Positions 36,542 through 45,541 of a stretch of DNA of 64,000 nt are shown piece by piece. The translations under genes and the position numbers were made by a program. The stretch comes from Muribaculaceae bacterium (GTDB lineage: Bacteria > Bacteroidota > Bacteroidia > Bacteroidales > Muribaculaceae). Each line of letters starts with the position of its first letter. Within the stretch, counting starts at the first letter, position 1. The stretch covers positions 1-64,000 of the forward strand of contig JAFYYI010000088.1 of the NCBI GenBank assembly GCA_017557665.1, written 5' to 3'. The notes beneath the pieces are model-generated. The model was given only the letters and a program-made list of their open reading frames with translations, had not been told where the DNA came from and did not search any database.

Positions 36542-37930
36542 ATGAAAAAATTTTTACTTCTTCTCATCACTCTGTTCGCCGCCTTCAGCGCTGTGGCGGT
36601 TACCGACGGACAGACCTATGAGCCGGTGAACGGCATCAAAATCGTCAACAAATGGATCTTTGACCGTGTGCACAGCGGCACGGACTACACCAACAATGTC
36701 ATCTGCAACCAGCGCGCCCGAACTGCGACGATGGACCAAGGCATCATCTATGTGGCACGCAGCGAGGAGCTCGCTGTCATTCAGGGCACCGACACCATTT
36801 CGCAGTCTGTTATCCACCGTTTCTCGGCAGCCGACGGCACCCAGCTTGAGGATTTGCCCCTCTACCTCGACGGTCAGCCCTACGGCCGTTTCCTGGGCGT
36901 AGCCAGCATCGGCAAGGACAATTTCCACCACATCTGGGTGGCCCCCATGACGAGCACCGCCCAGCAGTATGTGCCTGTCTATCTGGTGGATACCGAGACC
37001 GGCGAACTCACCTTGGTAGTTGAGCTTGACAAGGGCGACGCTCCCCAGCGCACCGACTACCTGGATGTCATGGGCGACATCACCCTGGAGCAGGCCGAGT
37101 GCAACATCATGACCGTGTCGGGCTCCACGGCCGACCCGGGTTTCCCCACCCTGTACCGCATGCATGCCGACCAGGGCGGTGACTGGGAAGGCGGCTTCGA
37201 TGGTGACCCCTACATGGACGTCATCAACTTCTATCCCGAGACCAAGACGGGCTTCTCGCTGGCACCGGTCATCAAGATGATCGAGGGCCCCGACGAGGAG
37301 TCGCGCTACAGCGGCGAGATGTTCTACATCGACTGCTTCGACACCGCTCCGGTGATTTACGACTTCTCGGGCTCGGTCATTGACTCGTTCGAGGACACTG
37401 ACCCCACCTTGTGGCCCCAGTCCCAGCCCAACGGCTGCATCGAGTTCAAGCTCGAGGACCGCAATTTCTTCGTCTACGTCAATGCCGACATGAACGGCAA
37501 CGGCCACGGCTGCCAGGCCAACATCTGCGAGCTGGGCGACGGCATGTCGCTGGGCGGCATGACCAAGTACTGGAAGATTCCTGCCGACAGCCTCGGCAAG
37601 GTCAACGACAGCGGCCTGCGTGTGCACTGCTTCGCGGTGGAATACGGTGTCGATGACGAGGGCTTTGAGGAGGTCACCCTGCTGACCTTCAAGGCTTATA
37701 ACGGCATGGCCGTCTATAAGATTGGTCGTAATGTGGATGCAGGCGGTGATCCCGATCCCGGCAAGCCCGGCGACGTCAACTGGGACGATGAGGTGAACAT
37801 TGCCGACGTCAACGCCTTGATCGACATGATTCTCTCGGGCAATACCACTGCCAGGGGCGATGTCAACGGGGACGGTGAGGTGAACATTGCCGATGTCAAT
37901 GCCCTCATCGACTTGATTCTGAGCACATGA
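36542..37930 (+). CDS. Secreted propeller-like protein with dockerin, copy 2
   Basis: A 462-residue paralog of the preceding gene, sharing VTDGxxYExVNGIxI, QGTDTxSQSVI, DVMGDIT-EQAECNIMTV and GMSLGGM. The signal peptide is MKKFLLLLITLFAAFSAVA. Two dockerin-like repeats end the protein, GDVNWDDEVNIADVNALIDM and GDVNGDGEVNIADVNALIDL. The DNA of its first repeat is almost identical to that of copy 1 over roughly 50 bases. The stop overlaps the next start by 4 nt (ATGA), implying translational coupling with the glycosidase gene. Confidence 0.72.
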   Translation: MKKFLLLLITLFAAFSAVAVTDGQTYEPVNGIKIVNKWIFDRVHSGTDYTNNVICNQRARTATMDQGIIYVARSEELAVIQGTDTISQSVIHRFSAADGTQLEDLPLYLDGQPYGRFLGVASIGKDNFHHIWVAPMTSTAQQYVPVYLVDTETGELTLVVELDKGDAPQRTDYLDVMGDITLEQAECNIMTVSGSTADPGFPTLYRMHADQGGDWEGGFDGDPYMDVINFYPETKTGFSLAPVIKMIEGPDEESRYSGEMFYIDCFDTAPVIYDFSGSVIDSFEDTDPTLWPQSQPNGCIEFKLEDRNFFVYVNADMNGNGHGCQANICELGDGMSLGGMTKYWKIPADSLGKVNDSGLRVHCFAVEYGVDDEGFEEVTLLTFKAYNGMAVYKIGRNVDAGGDPDPGKPGDVNWDDEVNIADVNALIDMILSGNTTARGDVNGDGEVNIADVNALIDLILST

Positions 37931-40305
37931 GAACCCTTCAATACCTCTTTTGCCTGAGCGCCATTTTGCTGCTGGGAACCTTGGGCGGCAATGCCCGTGA
38001 CCAGTGGGTAATTGGTGACAAGGCTTACGAAGTGGACACGCTCGTGTTCCCGCATCTCGTGGGACCGGGCGTGACCGCTGCCAAATTTGACATCCCGGCT
38101 TTGCCACTCAAGGTGAGCGTGACCGAGATGGACTTGACCAACCCCTATATCGTGATGGAGACCTGCCTGGGAGGCGAGAAGGCCGTGGCATGCGAGACAC
38201 CGGTCAATATGGCGACTCGCAACACCCGTCCGGGACATGAGGTGGTAGCAGCGGTCAATGGCGACTTCTTCATGACCTCCCCCACCAACGAGGTGGGGCT
38301 CCCCCTCAGCGGACAGGTGCGCAACGATGAGTTGGTGCTCAGCGGTCACAATCGTGCCTGTCTCGTGCTTGACGATAATGGCCACCCCTTTATCGACCGA
38401 CTGACGTTCACCGGGCGTGTGACAAGCGGTGACCACTCTTTCGCCTTGAACCTGGTGAACCGTATGCGGTATGCCTATGAGAACATCGCCGCCAACCAGT
38501 CCTTCCTCTTCACGCGTAGCTACGGTCCCGTGACCTATGACGGCTCCAACTCGGGCAAGATGGTGCTGTTGCGCCCTGCCGAGGGCGAATTCCGCTGGCT
38601 GGCCAATGGTCTGGAGCATTGTGTGGTTGAGGATATCTTTGACGCTCAAGGCGCTACGACCATCCCCGATGGGAAGGCCATCTTGTGGCTTAAGGGCACT
38701 TATGCTAACCAGGTCGAGTGGATGACCGTGGGCGACGTGCTTGACGTGAGTTTCCGGTTCACGCTCAACAATGGACCGCAAGACGTGAACCTCCACCAAC
38801 TCATCGGTGGTAGCAACCACATCATCATGCAGAACGGGCAGTTCATGGAGGATTGGACCGAGCGTCATCCGCGCACCGCCGTGGGCTTCAATGCCGACAG
38901 CACGCGCCTGTATTTTGTTGTCGTCGACGGCCGCCACATGACGTCGGTGGGCGTGACGCTATTGGAGATGAAGGGCATCTTTGACGCCCTGGGTGCCGTG
39001 ACTGCCGTTAATCTTGACGGTGGCGGCTCATCGTGCATGGTGGTCAACGACGAGGTGCTGAATCATCCCAGTGATGGCCCAGTGCGTGCCGTGGGCAACG
39101 GCTGCCTGCTGGTGTCGGTGGCTCCTGAGGACGACGAGATCGGCATCATCAGCTTTGAGCCGCGGTGCTACAACCTGTCGATTTCGGCGACCACGTCGTT
39201 CGACATGTGGGGCTATAACCAGTATGGCGTCTTGAAAACGCGCGACCTGCAGGGCTGCACCTTCACGTGTGACCCGGAGGTGGGCACCTTTGACGACGAG
39301 GGTTATTTCCACGCCGTCGCCACCCCTGCAACTGGCAACCTGTATGCGACTTATAACGGCATCACCACCACCCAACCTGTCACCATCATGGAGGCACAAT
39401 GGCAACTGGTGAGCGACAGCGTGGTGATCGACCGTTTCCATCCCTATGCCATCAATATCAACGGCATCAGCGGTTACGGCTTGGATAAAGTGGACCCTTC
39501 GGTAGTGGCCTGGGCCTCGTCAGATGAAAGTGTCTGCACCGTTGACGGGCAGGGCATCATCACTGCTGCCAACGACGGGCAGACCTTTGTGGGCTCAAGT
39601 CACCCCTTGCTGGCCGACTCGCTGCTGGTGAGGGTCGAGAATCCCCGAGCCCGTGTCACCACGGTGGAAAACGCACCCATCGACCCCGCCACGTGGACCA
39701 TCGCCCAGAGCGGCGGCAAGGACAGGGTCGTGACGGCGCTGGGCAATGGCCTGCAGATTGATTTCACGGGCGCTTCCTCGCGTAACCCTTACATCAAAAT
39801 CAGCAAGGCGGTGCAGATGTGGGGCATCCCCGACACCTTGCGTCTGCGTCTGCGCCCCGGGGCTTTGCAGCTCAAACTGGTGAAGATACTGGTCGAGACG
39901 GCCTATGGCGAACGTGTCACGGCCGAGTATCCGATTGAGGACACCGCCAATAGCCAGGACGAGATTACCGTTGACGTTCCTGTAAGCGACGTGTGTGACG
40001 CTGCCGACATGGGCAGTTTCCCACTGCATTTGGTCTATTACTACATCACCTACAGTCCCGTTACCGCCAATGAGCAGTACAGTCTGCAGATTCCTGGCAT
40101 GGAACTTGTATATGCCACTATGCCGCCCGATGAACAGCCTGCCACGGGTGACGTGAACCTGGACGGAGAAATCAACATCGCCGACATCAATGCGCTCATC
40201 GACATGATCCTGTCGGGCGACGTGATGAACCTGGGCGACGTGAACGGTGATGGCGAGGTGAACATCGCCGATGTAAACGCGCTGATTGCCTTGATACTGA
40301 GTTAA
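37927..40305 (+). CDS. Phosphodiester glycosidase (NAGPA-domain) with dockerin
   Basis: A 792-residue secreted protein with signal peptide (about 1-23). The NAGPA/phosphodiester-glycosidase domain (about 90-400) shows VAAVNGDFFM, RTAVGFNADSTRLYFVVVDGR and NLDGGGSSCMV with Asp364 in the conserved motif. A Big2-like domain (about 490-560) and a further beta domain follow. The last 58 residues are two dockerin-like repeats. Relatives remove GlcNAc-1-phosphate caps or similar sugar phosphodiesters. Substrates in wall teichoic acid, host mannose-6-phosphate glycans or capsule are all possible. Confidence 0.8.
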   Translation: MRTLQYLFCLSAILLLGTLGGNARDQWVIGDKAYEVDTLVFPHLVGPGVTAAKFDIPALPLKVSVTEMDLTNPYIVMETCLGGEKAVACETPVNMATRNTRPGHEVVAAVNGDFFMTSPTNEVGLPLSGQVRNDELVLSGHNRACLVLDDNGHPFIDRLTFTGRVTSGDHSFALNLVNRMRYAYENIAANQSFLFTRSYGPVTYDGSNSGKMVLLRPAEGEFRWLANGLEHCVVEDIFDAQGATTIPDGKAILWLKGTYANQVEWMTVGDVLDVSFRFTLNNGPQDVNLHQLIGGSNHIIMQNGQFMEDWTERHPRTAVGFNADSTRLYFVVVDGRHMTSVGVTLLEMKGIFDALGAVTAVNLDGGGSSCMVVNDEVLNHPSDGPVRAVGNGCLLVSVAPEDDEIGIISFEPRCYNLSISATTSFDMWGYNQYGVLKTRDLQGCTFTCDPEVGTFDDEGYFHAVATPATGNLYATYNGITTTQPVTIMEAQWQLVSDSVVIDRFHPYAININGISGYGLDKVDPSVVAWASSDESVCTVDGQGIITAANDGQTFVGSSHPLLADSLLVRVENPRARVTTVENAPIDPATWTIAQSGGKDRVVTALGNGLQIDFTGASSRNPYIKISKAVQMWGIPDTLRLRLRPGALQLKLVKILVETAYGERVTAEYPIEDTANSQDEITVDVPVSDVCDAADMGSFPLHLVYYYITYSPVTANEQYSLQIPGMELVYATMPPDEQPATGDVNLDGEINIADINALIDMILSGDVMNLGDVNGDGEVNIADVNALIALILS

Positions 40306-40345
40306 TTGTTTTGATATGACCTAACCACTTAATCACTACAAGACG

Positions 40346-40972
40346 ATGAAAAGAATAACATTGACCATTTTGATTGCCTGCTGTGCCCTGGCGCTGGTGG
40401 CACAGCCTGCCTTCCGTGTGAAATATAAAGGCGCCAAGCCTAATATCAGGAACTTTGCGTGGGCTTATCTTGACTACTTGAGCACTCCCTGTGACGACGA
40501 GGAAGATGGGTGCTGCCAAGAAGGTATGTATCTGATCGATAAGCTGAAACAAGCTATCCTGAACCAAGACAAGGGACTGCCGCTCGACGAGAACGAGACA
40601 CTTACCATTGATGTGAAAAACGGCTATTTGCTCTATGAGCTAAGATATGAAGAATCTCAACATTTCTCACGGGTAGAGATGTGTTATTGGAACGAGTCTG
40701 ATGGCAAGCACAAGCTCTTTGCTCTCTGTCGATCGTCTTACAGTGACGGCAAGCCGTTAGTTGGGCAGTATGATGAATTTTCCTTCTACCGCTATGATAA
40801 TGCCCAGAAATGGATGGAAAGATGTGACCCTCCTGGCTTTGACGTGACATATCATAACAAAAGCTATGCCCTGCCCCGCAAGGGCAAGAACATCGTTGTC
40901 ACAACTTGGAATGAAAACGGTACGAAGACACAGCAGACGCTGAAGTGGAACGGCAGACGGTTCAGTTATTGA
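40346..40972 (+). CDS. Small secreted protein of unknown function
   Basis: A 208-residue product with signal peptide MKRITLTILIACCALALVA. The mature part is polar, with a Cys-rich segment CDDEEDGCCQEG near residue 50 and beta-rich sequence to the end (KWNGRRFSY). It has no dockerin. It follows the glycosidase gene by 40 nt and precedes a strong terminator, so it is probably the last gene of that transcript. I do not recognise the family. Confidence 0.72.
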   Translation: MKRITLTILIACCALALVAQPAFRVKYKGAKPNIRNFAWAYLDYLSTPCDDEEDGCCQEGMYLIDKLKQAILNQDKGLPLDENETLTIDVKNGYLLYELRYEESQHFSRVEMCYWNESDGKHKLFALCRSSYSDGKPLVGQYDEFSFYRYDNAQKWMERCDPPGFDVTYHNKSYALPRKGKNIVVTTWNENGTKTQQTLKWNGRRFSY

Positions 40973-41000
40973 ATCACACCGCCACCCCCGAAAACGAATT

Positions 41001-41027
41001 AGCCCACCCGCCAGGTGGGCTTTTTTT
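41001..41027 (+). terminator. Terminator after the small secreted protein
   Basis: AGCCCACC pairs with GGTGGGCT (41014-41021), and the T run continues to 41027. Confidence 0.9.
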
Positions 41028-41081
41028 GTGGCGGCAGCGCAAGCTGAATCCGCCCCAAAGACTGAAAAAATCCCGAAACAG

Positions 41082-41112
41082 TTGTGTAAATCAACCATCA
41101 TCAGTAATTTTG
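41082..41112 (+). promoter_or_regulatory. cutC promoter
   Basis: TTG (41082-41084) is followed after 20 nt by TAATTTTG (41105-41112), 22 nt before the ATG. Confidence 0.75.
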
Positions 41113-41134
41113 TGGTTTAATAAACTGTAGTGAG

Positions 41135-41887
41135 ATGAGACGAGACGAGTTCATGGTGGAAGTGTGTGCCAACGGGGTGGAATCCTGCCTGGCGGCACAA
41201 CAGGGCGGCGCCGACCGCGTGGAGCTGTGTGCAGGCATCCCCGAGGGTGGGACAACACCCAGCTACGGTGAAATCAAGGTCGCTCGGCGTGTGCTGACCA
41301 CGACGCGGCTGCACGTCATCATCCGTCCCCGCGGAGGCGATTTCCTCTACAGCGACCTGGAGGTGGAGCGCATGGCGGCCGATATCGCCGTGTGTCGCGA
41401 ACTGGGCGTAGACGGCGTCGTGTTCGGTTGCCTGAGAGCCGACGGTACCATCGACGTCGAGAAGAACCGTTACCTGATGGACTGCTCACGAGGAATGAGC
41501 GTGACCTGCCACCGCGCCTTTGACCGCGCTGCAAACCCTGAACAGGCGCTGGAGGACATCATCGACCTGGGGTTCGACCGTATCCTCACCTCAGGGCAGC
41601 AGCCCAAGGCCATCCAGGGCGCTGAATTGCTCGCCAAGCTCAACCGCCAGGCTGCAGGACGCATCATCCTGATGGCCGGCAGCGGCGTGACCGAGCAGAA
41701 CATCCGTGAGCTGCGTGAGGCAACGGGCCTGCACGAGTTTCACTTCTCGGCACGCGAGCCGCAAGCCAGCGCGATGCAGTACGTCAACCCAGCCCTCTAT
41801 ATGGGCCGCCCCGGAGCCAACGAGGCCGCGCTCGACTACACCACCGCTCGCCGTGTGGCCGCCACCATCTCGCAATTGTTGGACTGA
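41135..41887 (+). CDS. cutC: CutC-family protein
   Basis: The 250-residue TIM-barrel protein has the CutC signatures EVCANGVESCLAAQQGGADRVELC, IIRPRGGDF, TCHRAFD and ILTSGQQ. CutC was linked to copper tolerance in E. coli, but its biochemical role is unsettled. It is cytoplasmic. It has its own promoter, and a C10 protease gene follows after 51 nt on the same strand, possibly cotranscribed. Confidence 0.9.
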   Translation: MRRDEFMVEVCANGVESCLAAQQGGADRVELCAGIPEGGTTPSYGEIKVARRVLTTTRLHVIIRPRGGDFLYSDLEVERMAADIAVCRELGVDGVVFGCLRADGTIDVEKNRYLMDCSRGMSVTCHRAFDRAANPEQALEDIIDLGFDRILTSGQQPKAIQGAELLAKLNRQAAGRIILMAGSGVTEQNIRELREATGLHEFHFSAREPQASAMQYVNPALYMGRPGANEAALDYTTARRVAATISQLLD

Positions 41888-41938
41888 CTTCAAAGCACGA
41901 ATAAGCAAGCTAAAAACAATCAACTCATATAATTAATC

Positions 41939-44491
41939 ATGAAGCAATTACTTACCATTATCATTATCACCGTGGCAACGGTTCTCAATCTGAACGCTGC
42001 CCGGGTCGATGAGGCGACAGCCCGCCAGGTGGCCGACCAGTTCTTTGCCGCCGGCAAGACACGTCTGGCAGCGCATGGCGGTCCCGCGACAACGCGCCTG
42101 GCCTATACGGCCAAGCAGGAAAGGTTCTATGTGTTTGACCGCGGCAGCAGCGGCGGATTTGTCGTCGTGGCCGGTGACGACCGCTTGCCCCAGGTGCTGG
42201 GTTACGGTGAGACGGGTGATTTCTCGGTAGCACAATTACCGCCAGCTGTGAAGTGCTGGATGGATGCGTTGGACAGGCAGATTGAGTACCTGCAGTCGCA
42301 TCGCAATGCGACGCCCTACCGTCCGGCCAAGCAGTTGACCCCTGTGGGGCCCTTGATGACGACCCAGTGGAACCAGACTGAGCCTTATAATAACTACTGT
42401 CCCACCTACACCTTCGACGGCGCCACCATGCGTGCTGTGACAGGCTGTGTCGCCACAGCCACGGCCCAGGTGATGAATTATCACCAATGGCCGCCCGTTG
42501 GCCGCGGCAGCCATTCCTACCACTGCAACGTGGACGGGAAGACCCCCACCGACCTCAGTGCCGACTTCAGCCAGTCGGTCTATCATTGGGACCTGATGCT
42601 TGACCGATACGATGCCAACAGCAGTGCCGAGTCATGTGATGCTGTGGCAAGGCTGATGAGCGACGTCGGCATTTCGGTCGATATGGATTACGGCAGCAGT
42701 AGCGGTGCCCAGGAGTCAGCCGCCATGATGTCGCTGCGGCGCTATTTCGGCTACAGCGACAGGAGCTATCTCCTTACCCGCGACTTTTTCAGTGCCGAGG
42801 AGTGGGACCGCATCCTCGTTGATGAATTGAGCGCTGGCCGCCCGATCATCTATACCGGCTTTGACGAAGATGGCGGGCATGCCTTTGTGTTCGACGGTTT
42901 TGATGCCGACGGCTATTATCATGTCAATTGGGGCTGGGGAGGCCACTACGACGGCTATTTCCTGGCATCGGTGCTGAACCCCGGCTCTAACAAATTCAAT
43001 TTCATGCAAGACTGCGTCTTCGGCGTTATTCCCGAACACAAAGGGGCTGAGGTGCCTGATTTCCTGACGATGCGTGGTCAGTTGTTCCCCACCGTCAAGT
43101 CTGTTCCGCTCGGCAACGACGTGCCGATTCAACTTGAGGAATTGGTGGCCCAAGGCAATATGCTGAAGGCCGACGGATATGAAATCAGGTACAACGGTGA
43201 CACGATATTTTACGCGATGTTTCCGATTTCGCTGGGCGTGTGGAACATGAACGGAGAGGAATTGCTGCACAAGCAATATGACTATCGTTATGAGTTGGAT
43301 GCGAGATGGTACTCCAGCTCTGACTATAACCTGCGATTGCCCGAATCGCTCGAGGACGGCGAGTATCGCATCAAGTTGCACTACTCGCTTGACGACGGAG
43401 CCAGCTTCCAGCCGGTGCAGGCCTTCAACGGCCATGACAGTTACGTCAAGATGATTGTCCGTGATCATATGGTTTATTTGTGGGATTGCTTCCTGGCCAA
43501 CTCCTATAGCGTTGATGACATCGATGTTCCTTCGGGCATCATGATCAACCAGACTTTCGACGTGGACGTGACCATGTACTATCCCTCATGGTGGGAAGGT
43601 ATGCAGGGACCGACGGGCAATGTCTATCTGGCATTGTTGAAGGACGGGACCGAACAGGTTGCCACCAGCGAGTTGTGTGAAGTGGAACTGCGGGGCCAGA
43701 CGTATAATACCTATCGGATGAGCCTCACGGCACCCGCCGAGTGGGGACGCTACGAACTGACATTGTTTGACGAGAGTGGCACCCGCGTGATGGCGATGAA
43801 TCCCGTCTCGATGGACTATGAGGAATCCTCTGTGCCGATTTTTGTGTTGCCCATCTGTGAGCGTCTTGTTGAGGACTTTGAGTCCATGGAGGCCAACACC
43901 AGCACCAGCGCCAAGAATGTTCAAGGCAATTTCACCACATGGAGTTTCACCAAGGGCGGCGTGCGTGCCCCCGGTGAAGACCGCTGCAATGGCAATAACT
44001 CCGTGATGCTGAAGAAAGGCAGCACCATGTTCACAAGCCAACCGCTATATCACAACTTCATCTTGGGACAGGCAACCATCTTCAACAATTCGAACACGAC
44101 GGCCAAATATACGTTGGAATACTCGACCGACGGCGGCACCACTTGGATCAAGGCCAATACTGTCGACGGCCTCAATGCTGCCGACGTGCCCGCGTCGGGC
44201 GTCACCACCGCCATGTGGTTGTTGAACCTGTCTCCGGATAAGCCCGCACAATTCCGCTTTGCCATGGTTGGCGGCGGTTCGGCAGCGACCTATGTTGATG
44301 ACATCGTGCTGTACTATGCCGACACCCTGGGTGACGTCAACGGCGACGGCGAGGTGAATATCGCCGACATCAACGCCATCATCGATATGGTTCTGAGTGG
44401 CAAAGCCTTCCCCGTTGCCGATGTCAATGAAGACAGCGAGGTCAACATTGCCGACGTCAATTCGCTTATTGACATGGTATTGTCACAATAA
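41939..44491 (+). CDS. C10-family (streptopain) cysteine protease with dockerin
   Basis: An 850-residue secreted zymogen. Signal peptide (about 1-20), a Spi/prodomain-like region (about 22-125), then the C10 catalytic domain with nucleophile Cys170 (AVTGCVATATAQ) and His314 (GGHAFVFDGF), followed by HVNWGWGG. Accessory beta domains cover about 370-785, and two dockerin-like repeats end the protein (GDVNGDGEVNIADINAII, ADVNEDSEVNIADVNSLI). C10 enzymes degrade host or dietary proteins. Unlike the three C10 genes at 50-57 kb, its dockerin is of the NIADVNALI type. Confidence 0.88.
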   Translation: MKQLLTIIIITVATVLNLNAARVDEATARQVADQFFAAGKTRLAAHGGPATTRLAYTAKQERFYVFDRGSSGGFVVVAGDDRLPQVLGYGETGDFSVAQLPPAVKCWMDALDRQIEYLQSHRNATPYRPAKQLTPVGPLMTTQWNQTEPYNNYCPTYTFDGATMRAVTGCVATATAQVMNYHQWPPVGRGSHSYHCNVDGKTPTDLSADFSQSVYHWDLMLDRYDANSSAESCDAVARLMSDVGISVDMDYGSSSGAQESAAMMSLRRYFGYSDRSYLLTRDFFSAEEWDRILVDELSAGRPIIYTGFDEDGGHAFVFDGFDADGYYHVNWGWGGHYDGYFLASVLNPGSNKFNFMQDCVFGVIPEHKGAEVPDFLTMRGQLFPTVKSVPLGNDVPIQLEELVAQGNMLKADGYEIRYNGDTIFYAMFPISLGVWNMNGEELLHKQYDYRYELDARWYSSSDYNLRLPESLEDGEYRIKLHYSLDDGASFQPVQAFNGHDSYVKMIVRDHMVYLWDCFLANSYSVDDIDVPSGIMINQTFDVDVTMYYPSWWEGMQGPTGNVYLALLKDGTEQVATSELCEVELRGQTYNTYRMSLTAPAEWGRYELTLFDESGTRVMAMNPVSMDYEESSVPIFVLPICERLVEDFESMEANTSTSAKNVQGNFTTWSFTKGGVRAPGEDRCNGNNSVMLKKGSTMFTSQPLYHNFILGQATIFNNSNTTAKYTLEYSTDGGTTWIKANTVDGLNAADVPASGVTTAMWLLNLSPDKPAQFRFAMVGGGSAATYVDDIVLYYADTLGDVNGDGEVNIADINAIIDMVLSGKAFPVADVNEDSEVNIADVNSLIDMVLSQ

Positions 44492-44526
44492 GTGGCGGTA
44501 AAAGGATTCTTTTAGAAAGCATATGA

Positions 44527-44562
44527 TTTGGCCCGGGGGAACGAGCGTTCTTCCGGGTCAAA
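44527..44562. terminator. Bidirectional terminator between the C10 gene and miaA
   Basis: A near-complete 17-bp stem runs from TTTGGCCCGG at 44527 to its partner ending at 44562. It overlaps the miaA stop codon. A-rich and T-rich flanks suit termination from both sides. Confidence 0.8.
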
Positions 44563-45448
44563 TGCTGTTGAGGGCGGTGGTAACGGCCTCATCGGGGGAG
44601 ACCCAGGTGATGTCGGGGTCGCGGCGGTACCAGGTGAGTTGCTTCTTGGCATAGACGCGGGTGTTCTTCTTCATCCGCTCGATGGCGGTGTGGCGGTCCA
44701 TCGTGCCGTCAAAGATGGCGAACATCTCCTTCATGCCCACGGTGTTGAGTGAGTTGAGGTGACGCAGGTGATAGACGGAGCGGGCTTCCTCTTCCAGTCC
44801 CATGTCAATCATGCGGTCCACGCGGCTGTTGATGCGGTGGTAGAGCTCGTCGCGCTCGAGTGTGAGTGCCAGTTTGATGATGTTGAAATCGCGTTGCTTG
44901 GCAGTGCCGGTGCGCAGGGTGGAGTAGGGCACTCCAGCCTGGCGGCAAATTTCCACGCCGTGGCACACGCGGCTGGTGTTTTTGCGGTCAATCACAGCGG
45001 CATATTGCGGGTCAAGCTGTTCCAGTTCCTTGACCAGGCTTTCCAGTCCCTCGTGTTGCAGCTTGTGCTTGACGGCGGCGCGCACCTCGGGGCTGATGTC
45101 GGGCAGCTGGTCGATGCCGCGGCACACGGCGTCGACATAGAGCATCGAGCCGCCGCACATCACGGCATAGTCACCCTGTTGCCACAGCGAGGGCAGCAAG
45201 GCCATCACATCGCTCTCAAACTGGGCGGCATTATAGGTCTCTTCCAGGTCCTTGAACGCCACGAAGTGATGGTGGACAGCGGCCAGTTCCTCGGGAGTGG
45301 GAGCGGCGGTGCAGATGGGGATGCCGCGGTAGATTTGTCGGGAATCGGCGTTGATGATATCGCAATGCAGATGCTGCGCCAGCCTGATGGCCGCCGCGGT
45401 CTTGCCCACTCCCGTGGGCCCGGTGATGACAATCAACGTCTTGGACAT
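44558..45448 (-). CDS. miaA: tRNA dimethylallyltransferase
   Basis: The 296-residue protein has the MiaA P-loop GPTGVGKT (10-17), the NADSRQIYRGIPICTAAPT motif with catalytic Asp, and the later QRDFNIIKLALTLER segment. It adds an isopentenyl group to A37 of tRNAs reading U-starting codons. The length is normal. It lies at the end of a minus-strand run xth, AI-2E permease, miaA, with period-7 repeat arrays in both gaps. Confidence 0.95.
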   Translation of the reverse strand: MSKTLIVITGPTGVGKTAAAIRLAQHLHCDIINADSRQIYRGIPICTAAPTPEELAAVHHHFVAFKDLEETYNAAQFESDVMALLPSLWQQGDYAVMCGGSMLYVDAVCRGIDQLPDISPEVRAAVKHKLQHEGLESLVKELEQLDPQYAAVIDRKNTSRVCHGVEICRQAGVPYSTLRTGTAKQRDFNIIKLALTLERDELYHRINSRVDRMIDMGLEEEARSVYHLRHLNSLNTVGMKEMFAIFDGTMDRHTAIERMKKNTRVYAKKQLTWYRRDPDITWVSPDEAVTTALNSI

Positions 45449-45508
45449 GATGAGTCTATACCTCAGACTTCAAATAGTAGATGTCAGTCAAAAGAAAGCG
45501 GATGCCAA

Positions 45509-45541
45509 TTCCTCATTCCACATTTCTAATTTCTAATTTTT
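45509..45541. repeat. Period-7 spacer repeat between the permease and miaA
   Basis: ATTCCTC, ATTCCAC, ATTTCTA and ATTTCTA follow in tandem up to the permease stop codon. Confidence 0.65.

Noticed and set aside
35027..37930. Frameshift or assembly duplication explaining the two propeller genes
   Set aside because: The two genes differ at many codons throughout and both frames are intact, so they are true paralogs.
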